Below, in pieces: positions 25,962-35,185 of a DNA stretch of 64,000 nucleotides. The translations under genes were made by a program, and so were the position numbers. Below the pieces are notes generated by a model. The model was not told where the DNA came from, made no database searches, and saw only the letters and a program-made list of their open reading frames with translations. Position 1 is the stretch's first letter. Each line of letters starts with the position of its first letter. This DNA comes from Phycisphaerales bacterium (GTDB taxonomy: Bacteria > Planctomycetota > Phycisphaerae > UBA1845 > UTPLA1), in NCBI GenBank assembly GCA_020639075.1, contig JACKHI010000001.1, forward strand, positions 5,570,266-5,634,265, written 5' to 3'.

Positions 25962-27803
25962 ATGAGCAACATGGCTCATACTGAAGAATTTGATCCGGCT
26001 GCCGGCCGGCTTCCGACCTCGCAGATCGAATGGCCGATCTCGGCGGATCGGTTCGATGCGCTCGTAAAGAACTGGCGCCTGGAGGGTTTCTGGCTGTCGT
26101 TGTGGAGCGGCGAAGATCGTTGCGTTGCATTCGACGAGCACTGCGGGCCCTTCTGGAAGCTCTTTGCACATCCGGACGGCCGGTTCATGCAAAAAGTCGT
26201 TGCGACGGCGCGCGAGAACTTCCAGTCCGTCAATAGCGACGTGCGGCCGTCGGCCGAGCCCTGCATCTGCGGCCCCTGGGCCCCGGCCGTACCGCTGATC
26301 GTGGTGCCGTTGATCGATCGACGACGATGCGTCGGGGCCGTGATCGCGGCATGCGTGTCGGACAAGGCGCCGCAGGAGGATTTCGCGCGCTTTTGCGGCG
26401 ATTGCGAGATCGACGAGACGTTCGCCCGCAAACAACTCGACGACTCGACATGCGTCGAGTCTGTCCGGCTCCGACAACGGACGGATCTGCTAGCGCTGAC
26501 GATTCGGCAGGCGCGGGAATGTGAGCGGCGACACGACGAGATCGCCGTACTCACCAACAACCTTGAGAGCACGTACGAAGAACTCCATCTGATCTACGAG
26601 ATCAGCAATCATATGTCGATCCCCCAGAATCCGGAAAAGATCCTGGAAATTGTCGGGAACGAGCTGCTTGCCGTCACGCGCGCAGCGGGTGTTGCTTTTG
26701 TTCTGCCATGGCACGATTACGAGGAATCGCCTGGGGGCGGCGAGGGCGAGACCCGACGGGCCGGGCAATGGAAGCACGTCGTCACGATCGGCGAAGTCGG
26801 GGCAAACTCGAGTGATCTCATCCGCATGACCGACTGTCTGCTGCCCCAACTTGAATCCGGGCCGAAACACCTGTTGCTCAACAAGGCGCCGGAACAGCCC
26901 GGTCTTGCGTGGACCAAGCCCTGGCTGAAACACCTCGTCGCGTATCCGATGGTGCAGGAAGGCGCCAATCTCGGCATCTGCTACACGATCAACTGCACCG
27001 ATATCGGGGACTATACGTCGGTCGACGTGCAGCTATTCCGGGCGGTTGTCGATCGTATCGCGTCGGCGCTTCACAACCAGCATTTGTACGACGATCTGGC
27101 CGACTTGTTGATGGGGATGCTCCACGCACTGGTCAATAGTGTTGATGCAAAGGATCCGTACACGTTCGGTCACTCCGGGCGGGTTGCATTCTTCAGCCGG
27201 GCGCTGGCGCAAAGCGCCGGGTTGCCGCCGATCGAATGCGAGCGCGTCTATCTGTCAGGCCTGCTGCACGACATCGGGAAGATCGGCGTCCCCGACGCAG
27301 TGCTCACGAAACCCGGGCGGCTGACTCGAGAAGAATTCGATCTCCTGAAGAAGCACCCGGAGATCGGTCAACGCATCCTGTCGCGCGTTCGGCAGATTCA
27401 GGACCTCGTTCCCGGCGTGCTCTACCATCACGAGAGGATCGACGGTCGCGGCTATCCGCACGGCGTCGCCGGAAAGGCGATACCGCTGTTCGGCCGCATC
27501 ATCTGTATCGCCGACTCCTTCGACGCGATGACGTCGAATCGCACGTATCGGGCGGCGCTGCCGATTCCGATGGCGATATCGGAGATTCGCCGATGCAGCG
27601 GTTCGCAGTTCGACCCGTTCCTCGCGGAACGATTTCTCGCTGCGAATCCGCATGCGATGTTTGAGGCGGCGATTGAGGGTTCGCGCGGCGAGTGCGACAT
27701 TGGCCGGATCGGCGCGTTGTTCTGCAACATGAACCGGGGTATGTCGGCGCCGGTTGCCAAGATCTCCACCGAGGGACCGATGTCGATGGAGTCGCACGCA
27801 TGA
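25962..27803 (+). CDS. HD-GYP phosphodiesterase with N-terminal ligand-binding and GAF domains
   Basis: A 613-residue cytoplasmic protein. The N-terminal 170 residues resemble a PocR-like or GAF-type sensory region with a cysteine-containing loop (EPCICGPWAP). A helical linker (CERRHDEIAVLTNNLESTYE) leads to a GAF domain (SIPQNPEKILEIVGNELLAV ... LGICYTINC). The C-terminal domain has HDIGKIG (His436) and HHERIDGRGYP (from His489), the full HD-GYP signature of cyclic-di-GMP phosphodiesterases. GAGG lies seven bases before its ATG. Its stop overlaps the STAS gene start. Inside a pilus operon it likely lowers c-di-GMP locally to tune pilus use; the substrate is inferred from the family. Confidence 0.9.
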   Translation: MSNMAHTEEFDPAAGRLPTSQIEWPISADRFDALVKNWRLEGFWLSLWSGEDRCVAFDEHCGPFWKLFAHPDGRFMQKVVATARENFQSVNSDVRPSAEPCICGPWAPAVPLIVVPLIDRRRCVGAVIAACVSDKAPQEDFARFCGDCEIDETFARKQLDDSTCVESVRLRQRTDLLALTIRQARECERRHDEIAVLTNNLESTYEELHLIYEISNHMSIPQNPEKILEIVGNELLAVTRAAGVAFVLPWHDYEESPGGGEGETRRAGQWKHVVTIGEVGANSSDLIRMTDCLLPQLESGPKHLLLNKAPEQPGLAWTKPWLKHLVAYPMVQEGANLGICYTINCTDIGDYTSVDVQLFRAVVDRIASALHNQHLYDDLADLLMGMLHALVNSVDAKDPYTFGHSGRVAFFSRALAQSAGLPPIECERVYLSGLLHDIGKIGVPDAVLTKPGRLTREEFDLLKKHPEIGQRILSRVRQIQDLVPGVLYHHERIDGRGYPHGVAGKAIPLFGRIICIADSFDAMTSNRTYRAALPIPMAISEIRRCSGSQFDPFLAERFLAANPHAMFEAAIEGSRGECDIGRIGALFCNMNRGMSAPVAKISTEGPMSMESHA

Positions 27804-28135
27804 CGACGAAGATGTCGCGATACAGTTCCGTCGCCGTATTGTCCTCCAACGAGGAAATCGGCGGCGAAGCGCTTCCGACGTTCTCCGAAAAGGCCGACAC
27901 GTGCATCCAGGACGGATGCCCGAATATCGTCGTGGATTGCGAGTCGGTTCCCAGCGTCGACAGCGCCGGGCTCGAATTCCTCCTGGATCTCCAGGATCGA
28001 TGCGAGGAACTCCTCGGCGCCGTCAAGCTCTGCAACCTGGACGATACGCTCAAGACGGTGTTCCGAATTACGCGTTTGAAACGCCGATTCGAGATTTTCG
28101 ACGATCTCGATTCGGCCGTCAGCAGTTTCGGCTGA
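27800..28135 (+). CDS. STAS-domain protein, anti-sigma-factor-antagonist type
   Basis: A 111-residue single STAS domain. The motif VPSVDSAGLEFLLDLQD aligns with the SpoIIAA phosphorylation loop (D-S-x-G-L), with Ser55 the likely phosphorylated residue. Such proteins switch partners according to phosphorylation by a serine kinase. No kinase of the SpoIIAB/RsbW type is in this window, so its partner must lie elsewhere, or it binds one of the operon proteins. ATG overlaps the HD-GYP stop by four bases; 34 bases separate it from pilB. Confidence 0.85.
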   Translation: MTTKMSRYSSVAVLSSNEEIGGEALPTFSEKADTCIQDGCPNIVVDCESVPSVDSAGLEFLLDLQDRCEELLGAVKLCNLDDTLKTVFRITRLKRRFEIFDDLDSAVSSFG

Positions 28136-28169
28136 TTGAAAGTCGGCATTCTCAGCGGAGTGGTTTTCA

Positions 28170-29885
28170 GTGGCGGCGGCGACAGGCACCAAGAACAAGC
28201 TTCAGGTCGGCCAGATCCTCGTTGGGCGAGGACTGATCACCGAAGCGCAGATCGAGCAGGCGATCGCGGAACAGGCGGCGCGCGGTCACAAGCAACTGCT
28301 CGGCGAGGTGCTGATCGACCTGGGGTTCGTCACTGCCGACGAAGTGATGGAGGCGCTCGCCGAAGCCTACGGCGTTCCCTACGCCAAGCTGACGCCGCGC
28401 CTCGTCGACCCGCATGTCATGGATGTGCTGCCGCGCGAATACCGCGAAAAGCACTCGGTGATTCCTCTCTTCAAAGTGCGTAACACGCTGACCGTCGCAA
28501 TGTGCGAGCCTTCGAACGTCTTCCTGATCGAAGAAATCGCGCGAATGACCGAGTGCACAGTGCAGGTCGTCGCCGTCACGGCGGCCGACATCCAGATGAT
28601 CATCGGTCAGTACGTGAATTCCGCGAATGTCTTCGTCATCGACGACATTATCGAAGACGTGTCGGACAGCGCTTTCGAACTGATCGAATCGAAAGTGGAC
28701 GACATCGCGAATCTCGAGGGCATGGCCGGCGACTCGCCGGTCATCAAGCTCGTGAATTTCTTCGTTTACACGGCGGTCAAGGAGGGCGCCAGCGACATTC
28801 ACATCGAGCCCGACGAGACGCAGATGCGAATCCGGTTTCGAGTGGACGGCGTCTTATATGAAAAGAAGTCGCCGCCCGTTCAGATGATGGCGCCGATCGT
28901 TTCGCGCATCAAGATCATGGCCGGCCTGGACATCGCCGAGCGGCGGCTTCCGCAGGACGGCGGCATTCACGTATTGATGGACGGCAGACCGATCGACTTG
29001 CGCGTGTCGACGCTGCCGAATCTGTTCGGTGAAAAAGTCGTTATCCGCATCATCGATAACACGAAAGCGCTCGTTAACCTCGAGACGCTCGGCTTCTCGG
29101 TCGACATGCTCAAGCGGTTTCGACAGCGGCTTCTGAGTCCGCACGGCTTGATTCTGGTCACGGGGCCGACGGGCAGCGGTAAGAGCACCACGCTGTATGC
29201 GGCGCTGAGCGAGATCAACTCGCCGGAACGAAACGTCTGTACCGTCGAGGATCCGATCGAATACAACCTGCGCCAGATCAATCAGTTTCAGGTTAGCGAC
29301 AAGATCGGCCTCACATTTCCCGTGGTTCTGCGCTCGCTGTTGCGCCAGGATCCGGACGTCATCATGGTGGGCGAAATCCGTGACAACGATACGGCGCGGA
29401 CCGCCGTGCAGGCTGCGCTGACCGGCCACATGGTGCTCTCGACGCTGCATACCAACGACGCGGTGTCGGCCGTGACCCGGCTGCACAACATCGGCGTCGA
29501 GAGCTTTCTGATCAGTGCGTCGATCGACGCCGTTCTCGCCCAACGCCTGGTTCGAAAAGTCTGTCCCTACTGCAAGACGGAGACAGAGCCGTCGCCTGGG
29601 GCGAAACACGCATTGCACAAGGCGGGCATCGATACCGACAAAGTGATTTCGGGCGAAGGCTGCGCGCGATGTCACGGAACGGGGTATTCCGGGCGCATCG
29701 GCGTGTATGAGTTGTTTATTCCGACGGACGAGGTTCGGCAGGCCGTATCCGACGGGGCAACGCTTCAGGACCTGAGAACGCTGGCGAAGAAAATGGACTT
29801 CACGACGCTGTTCAAAGACGGTATGGAAAAAGTCAAATCCGGCATGACCACTGTCGAGGAGGTATTCCGTGTTTGTGCATCATAG
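28170..29885 (+). CDS. pilB: PilB, pilus extension ATPase
   Basis: A 571-residue motor. An MshEN/GspE N-terminal domain comes first (LQVGQILVGRGLITEAQIEQ and LGEVLIDLGFVTADEVMEAL). The ATPase core has ASDIHIEPDETQMRIRFRVD, Walker A GPTGSGKSTT, Asp box VEDPIEYNL, Walker B with MVGEIRDNDTARTAVQAALT and the His box STLHTNDA. Two CxxC pairs (CPYC, CARC) form the PilB zinc site before TGYSGRIGVYELF. Start is GTG at 28170. The MshEN domain is a known c-di-GMP binding module in PilB/MshE, which fits the HD-GYP gene just upstream. It overlaps pilT by 17 bases. Confidence 0.94.
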   Translation: MAAATGTKNKLQVGQILVGRGLITEAQIEQAIAEQAARGHKQLLGEVLIDLGFVTADEVMEALAEAYGVPYAKLTPRLVDPHVMDVLPREYREKHSVIPLFKVRNTLTVAMCEPSNVFLIEEIARMTECTVQVVAVTAADIQMIIGQYVNSANVFVIDDIIEDVSDSAFELIESKVDDIANLEGMAGDSPVIKLVNFFVYTAVKEGASDIHIEPDETQMRIRFRVDGVLYEKKSPPVQMMAPIVSRIKIMAGLDIAERRLPQDGGIHVLMDGRPIDLRVSTLPNLFGEKVVIRIIDNTKALVNLETLGFSVDMLKRFRQRLLSPHGLILVTGPTGSGKSTTLYAALSEINSPERNVCTVEDPIEYNLRQINQFQVSDKIGLTFPVVLRSLLRQDPDVIMVGEIRDNDTARTAVQAALTGHMVLSTLHTNDAVSAVTRLHNIGVESFLISASIDAVLAQRLVRKVCPYCKTETEPSPGAKHALHKAGIDTDKVISGEGCARCHGTGYSGRIGVYELFIPTDEVRQAVSDGATLQDLRTLAKKMDFTTLFKDGMEKVKSGMTTVEEVFRVCAS

Positions 29886-31020
29886 ACGATTTGACTCGCA
29901 TGATTTCGGCGGGTCGCTGAGCTCGGCCGTTATGGACGGTCTCGCCGAACGCGCGTCGGGTCTTGACGCGTTACTGCGAATGTGCGTCGACGCCGGGGCG
30001 AGCGACTTGCTGCTCGTCGCAGGCGTCGTGCCCGCCATACTTGCGAGCGGGCGATGGCGATCGCTGCCGTGCCCGGCGCCGTCCGCTGACGAACTCCTCG
30101 GCTGGTTTCGCGATTCACTGTCGGCGGAGCAACTAAGCCGCCTTCAGGATCATCGCGATCTGGACTTCGGTCTCGGAACCGAAGACCTGGGTCGATTTCG
30201 AATCAACATGCACTATCAGCGGGGCGTACCGGCCGCGGCGATTCGCTCGATTCCGTCGAAGATCCCGCCCTTTGCCGACTTGCAGTTGCCGCCGCAAGTC
30301 CTGTCGTTTGCGGATTTCGCCAGCGGGCTCGTACTCGTGACGGGCGGCACGGGGCAGGGTAAGAGCACGACGCTCGCGGCCATGATTGATCATGTCAATC
30401 AGACGCGCTGTGCCCATATCATCACGGTCGAGGATCCGCTCGAATTCGATTTCAGGAACGACAAGTCGATCATCGAGCAGCGCCAGATCGGCGACGACAG
30501 CCCGTCGTTCGCCTCGGCCCTGCGGCATGTCTTGCGGCAACGGCCGGATGTCATCCTGATCGGCGAGATGCGCGATCTTGAGACGATTTCCACGGCGCTG
30601 ACGGCCGCCGAGACCGGGCACCTCGTGCTCGCGACGCTGCATACGTCCAGCGCCGTGCAGACAGTCGCCCGCATCATCGATGTCTTTCCGCCGACGCAGC
30701 AGTCACAGGTGCGAACTCAGCTCGCGGCATCGCTTCGTGCCATCGTCTGCCAGCGTCTTCTGAAGGACCAGCTGAGTGACGGACTTGTTCCGGCCGTGGA
30801 AGTGATGCTGGCGACGACGGCGATCCGCCGGAATATCCGGGAGAACGAGTCGCACCTCGTCAATTCTTCGATCGAAACGGGTCGCCGGCTCGGGATGCAG
30901 ACAATGGATCAGTCGCTCGTGGAGCTGGTGCAGGCGGGGCGAATCGGCGTGGAGGACGCGATCGCCGCGGCCGGCGATGGCGCGCGAATGCGCACGATGC
31001 TGGGCGTCGGCTCGGAATAG
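29869..31020 (+). CDS. pilT: PilT, pilus retraction ATPase
   Basis: A 383-residue PilT family ATPase. It shows GASDLLLVAGVVP, the N-terminal PilT element, Walker A GGTGQGKSTT, Asp box VEDPLEF, Walker B with LIGEMRDLETISTALTAAET, and the His box ATLHTSSAVQTVARIIDVFP. The C-terminal region reads IRRNIRENESHLVNSSIETG and GMQTMDQSL, matching the PilT-specific IRE..TH.I...I.TG and GM.TMD segments. The GTG start, seven bases after GAGGAGG, overlaps the end of pilB. The Walker A middle residue is Gln where Ser/Ala is usual. Confidence 0.93.
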   Translation: MFVHHRRFDSHDFGGSLSSAVMDGLAERASGLDALLRMCVDAGASDLLLVAGVVPAILASGRWRSLPCPAPSADELLGWFRDSLSAEQLSRLQDHRDLDFGLGTEDLGRFRINMHYQRGVPAAAIRSIPSKIPPFADLQLPPQVLSFADFASGLVLVTGGTGQGKSTTLAAMIDHVNQTRCAHIITVEDPLEFDFRNDKSIIEQRQIGDDSPSFASALRHVLRQRPDVILIGEMRDLETISTALTAAETGHLVLATLHTSSAVQTVARIIDVFPPTQQSQVRTQLAASLRAIVCQRLLKDQLSDGLVPAVEVMLATTAIRRNIRENESHLVNSSIETGRRLGMQTMDQSLVELVQAGRIGVEDAIAAAGDGARMRTMLGVGSE

Positions 31021-31041
31021 GTCCGGAGGAGCGAAGAGATC

Positions 31042-32268
31042 ATGGCGGTATTCGACTACGTTGCGAAAAATGACGCGGGGCAGGTCGTCGAGGGCAAAGT
31101 CACGGCGGCCGATCGCGCCGAGGCGGCCCGGATCATCCGGCAGGAAGGTAACTTCGTCGTCAAGCTCCAGGCTTCGGGCGGCAAGTCGACTGCAAAGGCG
31201 CCGGGCGTTCAAATCGGGCGCCTCGGTCGTGAACGCTATCGCCCCGATGACCTGATCTTCTTCACGAATCAGATGGCCGTCATGGTCGAGACGGGCGTCT
31301 CTCTATCCGAGGCCCTCGAGGCGTGCGCTCATGAAGGCAATTCGCCGCGATTCGCGCGGGCGCTGAACGGAGTCATCGCCAAAGTGCAGGCCGGTAAGGA
31401 ACTGTCCGGCGCCATGGCGGAGTATCCGACCGTCTTCCCGAGCCTGTACATCAGCCTCGTTCGCGCGTCGGAGGCGTCCGGGCAACTTGGGCCGATCATG
31501 AAGCGGCTCGCGGAGCATCTGGATCGACAGCGATCGCTGATGAAGAAAATCAAGGGCGCCGTAACGTATCCCATCGTCATGGTCGTCTTCGCGCTCGGCA
31601 CGACGATCTTCCTCGTGACTTACGTCTTGCCGAAATTCGCCGACATCTACAAGGGGCGCGAAGACGCGCTGCCGACGCTGACCAAGGTTCTGTTGGGTTT
31701 CAGCGGATGGGTCGGCAGCTACGGCATCTACGTTGGTGCGCTGCTAGTCGCCGCCGGGATCGGCGCATTTTTCTATCTAAGAACCCCCAACGGCAAGGTC
31801 TTTGCGGATCGACTGAAGCTCTCATTACCGCTTCTCGGGCCGCTTTATCACAAGACGTATCTCGCCAGAAGCCTGCGGACGCTCGGTACCATGATTCAGT
31901 CGGGTGTGTCGATGCTCGAAGGCGTTCGACTGACGACCAAAGTATGCGACAGCATCCAGTACGAGAATCTCTGGAAGAACGTCAACGAGCGGATCGAGGC
32001 GGGGCGGCAGATTTCCGAAGCGCTGGAGTGTAACAAGCAGATACCGCGTTCAATTCTCAAGATGCTCAGCGCCGGTGAAAAGAGCGGACAACTCGGCACT
32101 GTCATGGGGCGAGTCGCGTCTTTCTGCGAGGACGAACTGAATACGTCGATCAAGACGATCACGGGTCTCATCGAACCGGCGATCGTCGCGTTTCTGGGCG
32201 TCGTTGTCGGTGGGCTCGTGCTCGCGATGCTGCTGCCGATCTTCACGATCTCGAAGGCCATACATTAA
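31042..32268 (+). CDS. pilC: PilC, pilus inner-membrane platform
   Basis: A 408-residue T2SF family protein, the membrane platform acted on by PilB and PilT. The N-terminal domain reads MAVFDYVAKNDAGQVVEGKV. Two repeated cytoplasmic domains follow: FTNQMAVMVETGVSLSEALE with LVRASEASGQLG, and YLARSLRTLGTMIQSGVSML with MLSAGEKSGQLG. Each is followed by membrane helices (ITYPIVMVVF-like region; GVVVGGLVLAMLLPIF). Full-length and canonical. It is the last gene of the pilus locus, and a hairpin terminator follows. Confidence 0.94.
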   Translation: MAVFDYVAKNDAGQVVEGKVTAADRAEAARIIRQEGNFVVKLQASGGKSTAKAPGVQIGRLGRERYRPDDLIFFTNQMAVMVETGVSLSEALEACAHEGNSPRFARALNGVIAKVQAGKELSGAMAEYPTVFPSLYISLVRASEASGQLGPIMKRLAEHLDRQRSLMKKIKGAVTYPIVMVVFALGTTIFLVTYVLPKFADIYKGREDALPTLTKVLLGFSGWVGSYGIYVGALLVAAGIGAFFYLRTPNGKVFADRLKLSLPLLGPLYHKTYLARSLRTLGTMIQSGVSMLEGVRLTTKVCDSIQYENLWKNVNERIEAGRQISEALECNKQIPRSILKMLSAGEKSGQLGTVMGRVASFCEDELNTSIKTITGLIEPAIVAFLGVVVGGLVLAMLLPIFTISKAIH

Positions 32269-32312
32269 AGAGCATTCGGGGGCGGCGGGCTGGCGCCAGC
32301 GAACAGCGCACG

Positions 32313-32343
32313 AAAAAGGGCCGACGCGAACGTCGGCCCTTCT
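32313..32343. terminator. Bidirectional rho-independent terminator
   Basis: An 11-bp perfect stem AAGGGCCGACG / CGTCGGCCCTT around CGAA. On the minus strand it is followed by a run of five T residues, the canonical form for the Spy-like gene whose 3' end is at 32381; on the plus strand the downstream TTCT is weaker but it sits 45 bases after pilC. It separates convergent transcription units. Confidence 0.85.
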
Positions 32344-32380
32344 GATCAAATCTTGCAGCCCATTGCTTGAATGACGCAGT

Positions 32381-33379
32381 CTAGTCGTCTTCGGCATCGC
32401 TCGGTGGCTTCGGCCGATCTTCGCCGCCTCGGAAGCGCCCCGGACCATCGCGGCCGTCCCGATCGCCCCGTCCGCCGCGAGGGCCGCGCCGGCCGTTCGC
32501 ACGCTCCAGCATTGATTCCGCTTCCTTTTTCTGGTCTTCCGTCAGGACGGCCATGACGTCGTCATATAGCTTCTTGCCGGCCGCGTCGTCCACTGCGCCT
32601 CGACGCGGTCGTCGCGCGGGCTTTTCCGCCTTGTCGGGCTTGCCTGCGTCGCCGTCCTCCGGCTTGTCGCCCTTCACTTTCGGCTTGGCTCGCTCGTTTT
32701 CACGAAAATCCTTGAACAGCTTTTCGATGGTGGATTCCTGCTCTGGCGTCAGGCCCTTCACTCGGGAAACGACGCGCTGGAGCATTCGCGGATCATATTT
32801 GGGGTTTCCGCGGCGACCGCGAGCATCCATGACATCGGCCCAGATGTCCTCGAACGGCTTCTTCTGGTCGTCGTTCAGTTTTGCGAGAATGTCGTCATGC
32901 AGCTTTGCTTCCGCCGTCTGAATCTGCTCGCGGGCCGGTCCCATCCGCTCATTGCGGGCTTCGCGGGCGGCTCGCATCCGGTCGCGGCATTCGGCCATCA
33001 GCTGCGTATCGTCATCCTCTCGTGCGCGGCGCATGTCTTCGCGGATCGACTCCATCTCCGCGACTTCTTCCGGCGTGGGCCGAAATCCGTCGCGAACCTC
33101 CTTGATTTTGGCTTCGTGCGCCTTCAGCAGTGACTCGATTTCAGTCCGCTGTGCGTCGTCGAGACTCAGCGCCTTTTCGAGCTTCGCGAGCTGTGCGGCG
33201 GCGCCGCGGCCTCGTCGTCCGCCGCGACCCGCACGATCGAGGCCGCCGTCGACGTCCGGGCGTCCGGGGCGAGCGCCTGGTCCGTCGTTGTTCTTGGGGC
33301 CGGGCTGGGCCGACGCCGGCATCGTGCAGATTCCTGCAAGGATCAGGCAGCAGCCAAACAGAATCCGATGCGATTTCAT
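32381..33379 (-). CDS. Spy/CpxP-like periplasmic LTxxQ protein
   Basis: A 332-residue exported protein. A signal peptide covers residues 1-24 (likely cleavage after ASA). The body is highly charged and helical with several LTxxQ-type motifs: LSLDDAQRTEIESLL, LNDDQKKPFEDIW, LTPEQESTIEKLF and LTEDQKKEAESML. Such motifs mark the Spy/CpxP family of periplasmic chaperones and metal-sensor proteins, which are usually about 150 residues, so this is an enlarged multi-motif version with Arg/Gly/Pro/Asp-rich low-complexity ends. Such proteins are common in planctomycetes with unknown function. It has its own terminator and appears to be a single-gene unit. Confidence 0.8.
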   Translation of the reverse strand: MKSHRILFGCCLILAGICTMPASAQPGPKNNDGPGARPGRPDVDGGLDRAGRGGRRGRGAAAQLAKLEKALSLDDAQRTEIESLLKAHEAKIKEVRDGFRPTPEEVAEMESIREDMRRAREDDDTQLMAECRDRMRAAREARNERMGPAREQIQTAEAKLHDDILAKLNDDQKKPFEDIWADVMDARGRRGNPKYDPRMLQRVVSRVKGLTPEQESTIEKLFKDFRENERAKPKVKGDKPEDGDAGKPDKAEKPARRPRRGAVDDAAGKKLYDDVMAVLTEDQKKEAESMLERANGRRGPRGGRGDRDGRDGPGRFRGGEDRPKPPSDAEDD

Positions 33380-33595
33380 GGTTGTGTCTCCAGTTGGAAA
33401 ACGCTGAACTCAATTCTCGTATTGGTCATGGATGACCCATCGCGGCGCGCCGACAAACTCTGTGGCGCGCACATAGAGCCAAACGACGCCGATTCGGCCA
33501 TATTGCGAAAACGCCCCGCGCCTTGTGGGACGCCGGACCCGTCCTAGAATACCGCCGACTGTTGACATACGGAACCCGCGGTCGAGTCGAGATTT

Positions 33596-35185
33596 ATGTA
33601 TTTCATTGTCATCATGGCATTTGCGCTTGTCTTGAGCGACAAGCTGCCGGTCGAAACGGCCTTGATTCTGAGGGCCGACGACGCCGCGACCCGCTGGATC
33701 ACGATCGGCATCGTCCTGCTGCAGATTCCTATCATGGCGCTGTTGGCCGGAATCGGAGCGGCCCGGACTCAGTATCGGCTTAACGGGACGGCCGAGGGGC
33801 AAGACGATGCGGCGGATGAGCTTTCCTGGTTCCAACAGATCGAGTTGTTTGTCATCGCCGCGATGCTCGTGTTCGTGATGGTCTGTACGGCATGGCCCAC
33901 GATCGTTCGAATGACATGGCACTTGGACGCGTATCCGCTCGCTGCCGAAGCCGTGATGCTGGCGCCGACGGGCATCGCGCTGCTGGCCGGCTGGGCGATG
34001 CAGTATCGGGCGGAACTGAGGCTCCGCCTGGAGGCCCTGGAACTTCCGCCGGATGAGAGGGGTGTCGAGGAACGCCGATCGAAGCAATCCGAAGGCGTTG
34101 CGGCCATCCAGGCGTCACTGCGCCGACCCGACTCGCGCGCGACGGGCATCGTTGCGTATCTTGTAGACAAAGTACGGCATCACATCCTCTTCCTCGCGAT
34201 TCCGATGTGCATCATCGTCGTCGCAAAACACCTGATCGATCGATACAGCGATGCCGATGCGACGTGGTTGATCAAGTTGCCGCGCGACCAGACGGCGCGG
34301 ATGCTCATCCTTCAGACGGCGCTGGGGACTGTGTCGTTTATTGTCCTCGCATTGGCCCCTGTCATGCTCCGCTATATCTGGGCGACGGAACCTCTGCCCG
34401 ACGGACCTTTGCGCAAGCGATTCGAACGTACGTGCGAGCGCATCGGTCTGCGATATCGCGAGATCCTGCTGTGGCATACGCACGGAATGGCCGTCAACGC
34501 GGCGGTGATGGGCTTCGTTGCGCCGCTTCGCTATATCATGGTGTCCGATGCGTTGCTGGAGACGATGGACGACGAGGAGATCGAGGCCGTCTTCGGTCAC
34601 GAAGCCGGTCACGTTCGTCATTGGCATCTGCCGTTCTTCGGCGTGTTCGCGATCGTATCGATGTACGTCGCCGGCGGGGCGACGATTCTCGCGACGATGT
34701 TCTACCAATGGAAGAACTGGCCCGTCGATCCCGGTGCGCTGCAACTCGTCGGGTTGGTTTCCTTGTTGGGGATGTGGCTGTTCGGATTCAGTTGGCTGTC
34801 GCGTAAGTTCGAGCGGCAGGCGGACCTTTACGGCGTTCGCTGCGTCACGCCGGACATCAAGTCCTGCACGCAGCGCTGCCCCGTTCACGGCGAACAGCGA
34901 CGGGCCGGTTTGTGCGTGACGGCCGTGCATCTGTTTGGCAACACGTTAGGCCGCATTGCGGATTTGAACGGCATACCGCGCGAGGCGCCGAGTTGGCGAC
35001 ACGGCAGCATCCAGTCGCGCTGCGAACTTCTGGAGCAATTTGCAGGCGACGCCGAAGCGTTGGCCGGATTCGATCGTTACGTCTTTGGGATCAAGTGGGC
35101 TCTGATGATCTGCGGGCTCATCGGGACGATCGTGGCGGCGTGGCTTTACTACGATCCGCTGATGAGACTGTTCGGTCTGAGGTGA
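33596..35185 (+). CDS. M48-family membrane zinc metalloprotease
   Basis: A 529-residue polytopic protease. Several hydrophobic helices occupy the first 250 residues. The zinc site HEAGH is at 335-339 in AVFGHEAGHVRHWHLPFFGV, and the downstream glutamate comes in SRKFERQADLYG, the M48 ExxxD motif, placed after two more helices (ASMYVAGGATILATM-like and LQLVGLVSLLGMWLFGF). This is the STE24/HtpX layout with the active site at the membrane. The region after the second zinc motif contains a cysteine-rich patch (CTQRCPVHGEQRRAGLC), which is unusual. The 3' end overlaps the convergent SGNH hydrolase gene by 68 bases. Confidence 0.87.
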   Translation: MYFIVIMAFALVLSDKLPVETALILRADDAATRWITIGIVLLQIPIMALLAGIGAARTQYRLNGTAEGQDDAADELSWFQQIELFVIAAMLVFVMVCTAWPTIVRMTWHLDAYPLAAEAVMLAPTGIALLAGWAMQYRAELRLRLEALELPPDERGVEERRSKQSEGVAAIQASLRRPDSRATGIVAYLVDKVRHHILFLAIPMCIIVVAKHLIDRYSDADATWLIKLPRDQTARMLILQTALGTVSFIVLALAPVMLRYIWATEPLPDGPLRKRFERTCERIGLRYREILLWHTHGMAVNAAVMGFVAPLRYIMVSDALLETMDDEEIEAVFGHEAGHVRHWHLPFFGVFAIVSMYVAGGATILATMFYQWKNWPVDPGALQLVGLVSLLGMWLFGFSWLSRKFERQADLYGVRCVTPDIKSCTQRCPVHGEQRRAGLCVTAVHLFGNTLGRIADLNGIPREAPSWRHGSIQSRCELLEQFAGDAEALAGFDRYVFGIKWALMICGLIGTIVAAWLYYDPLMRLFGLR

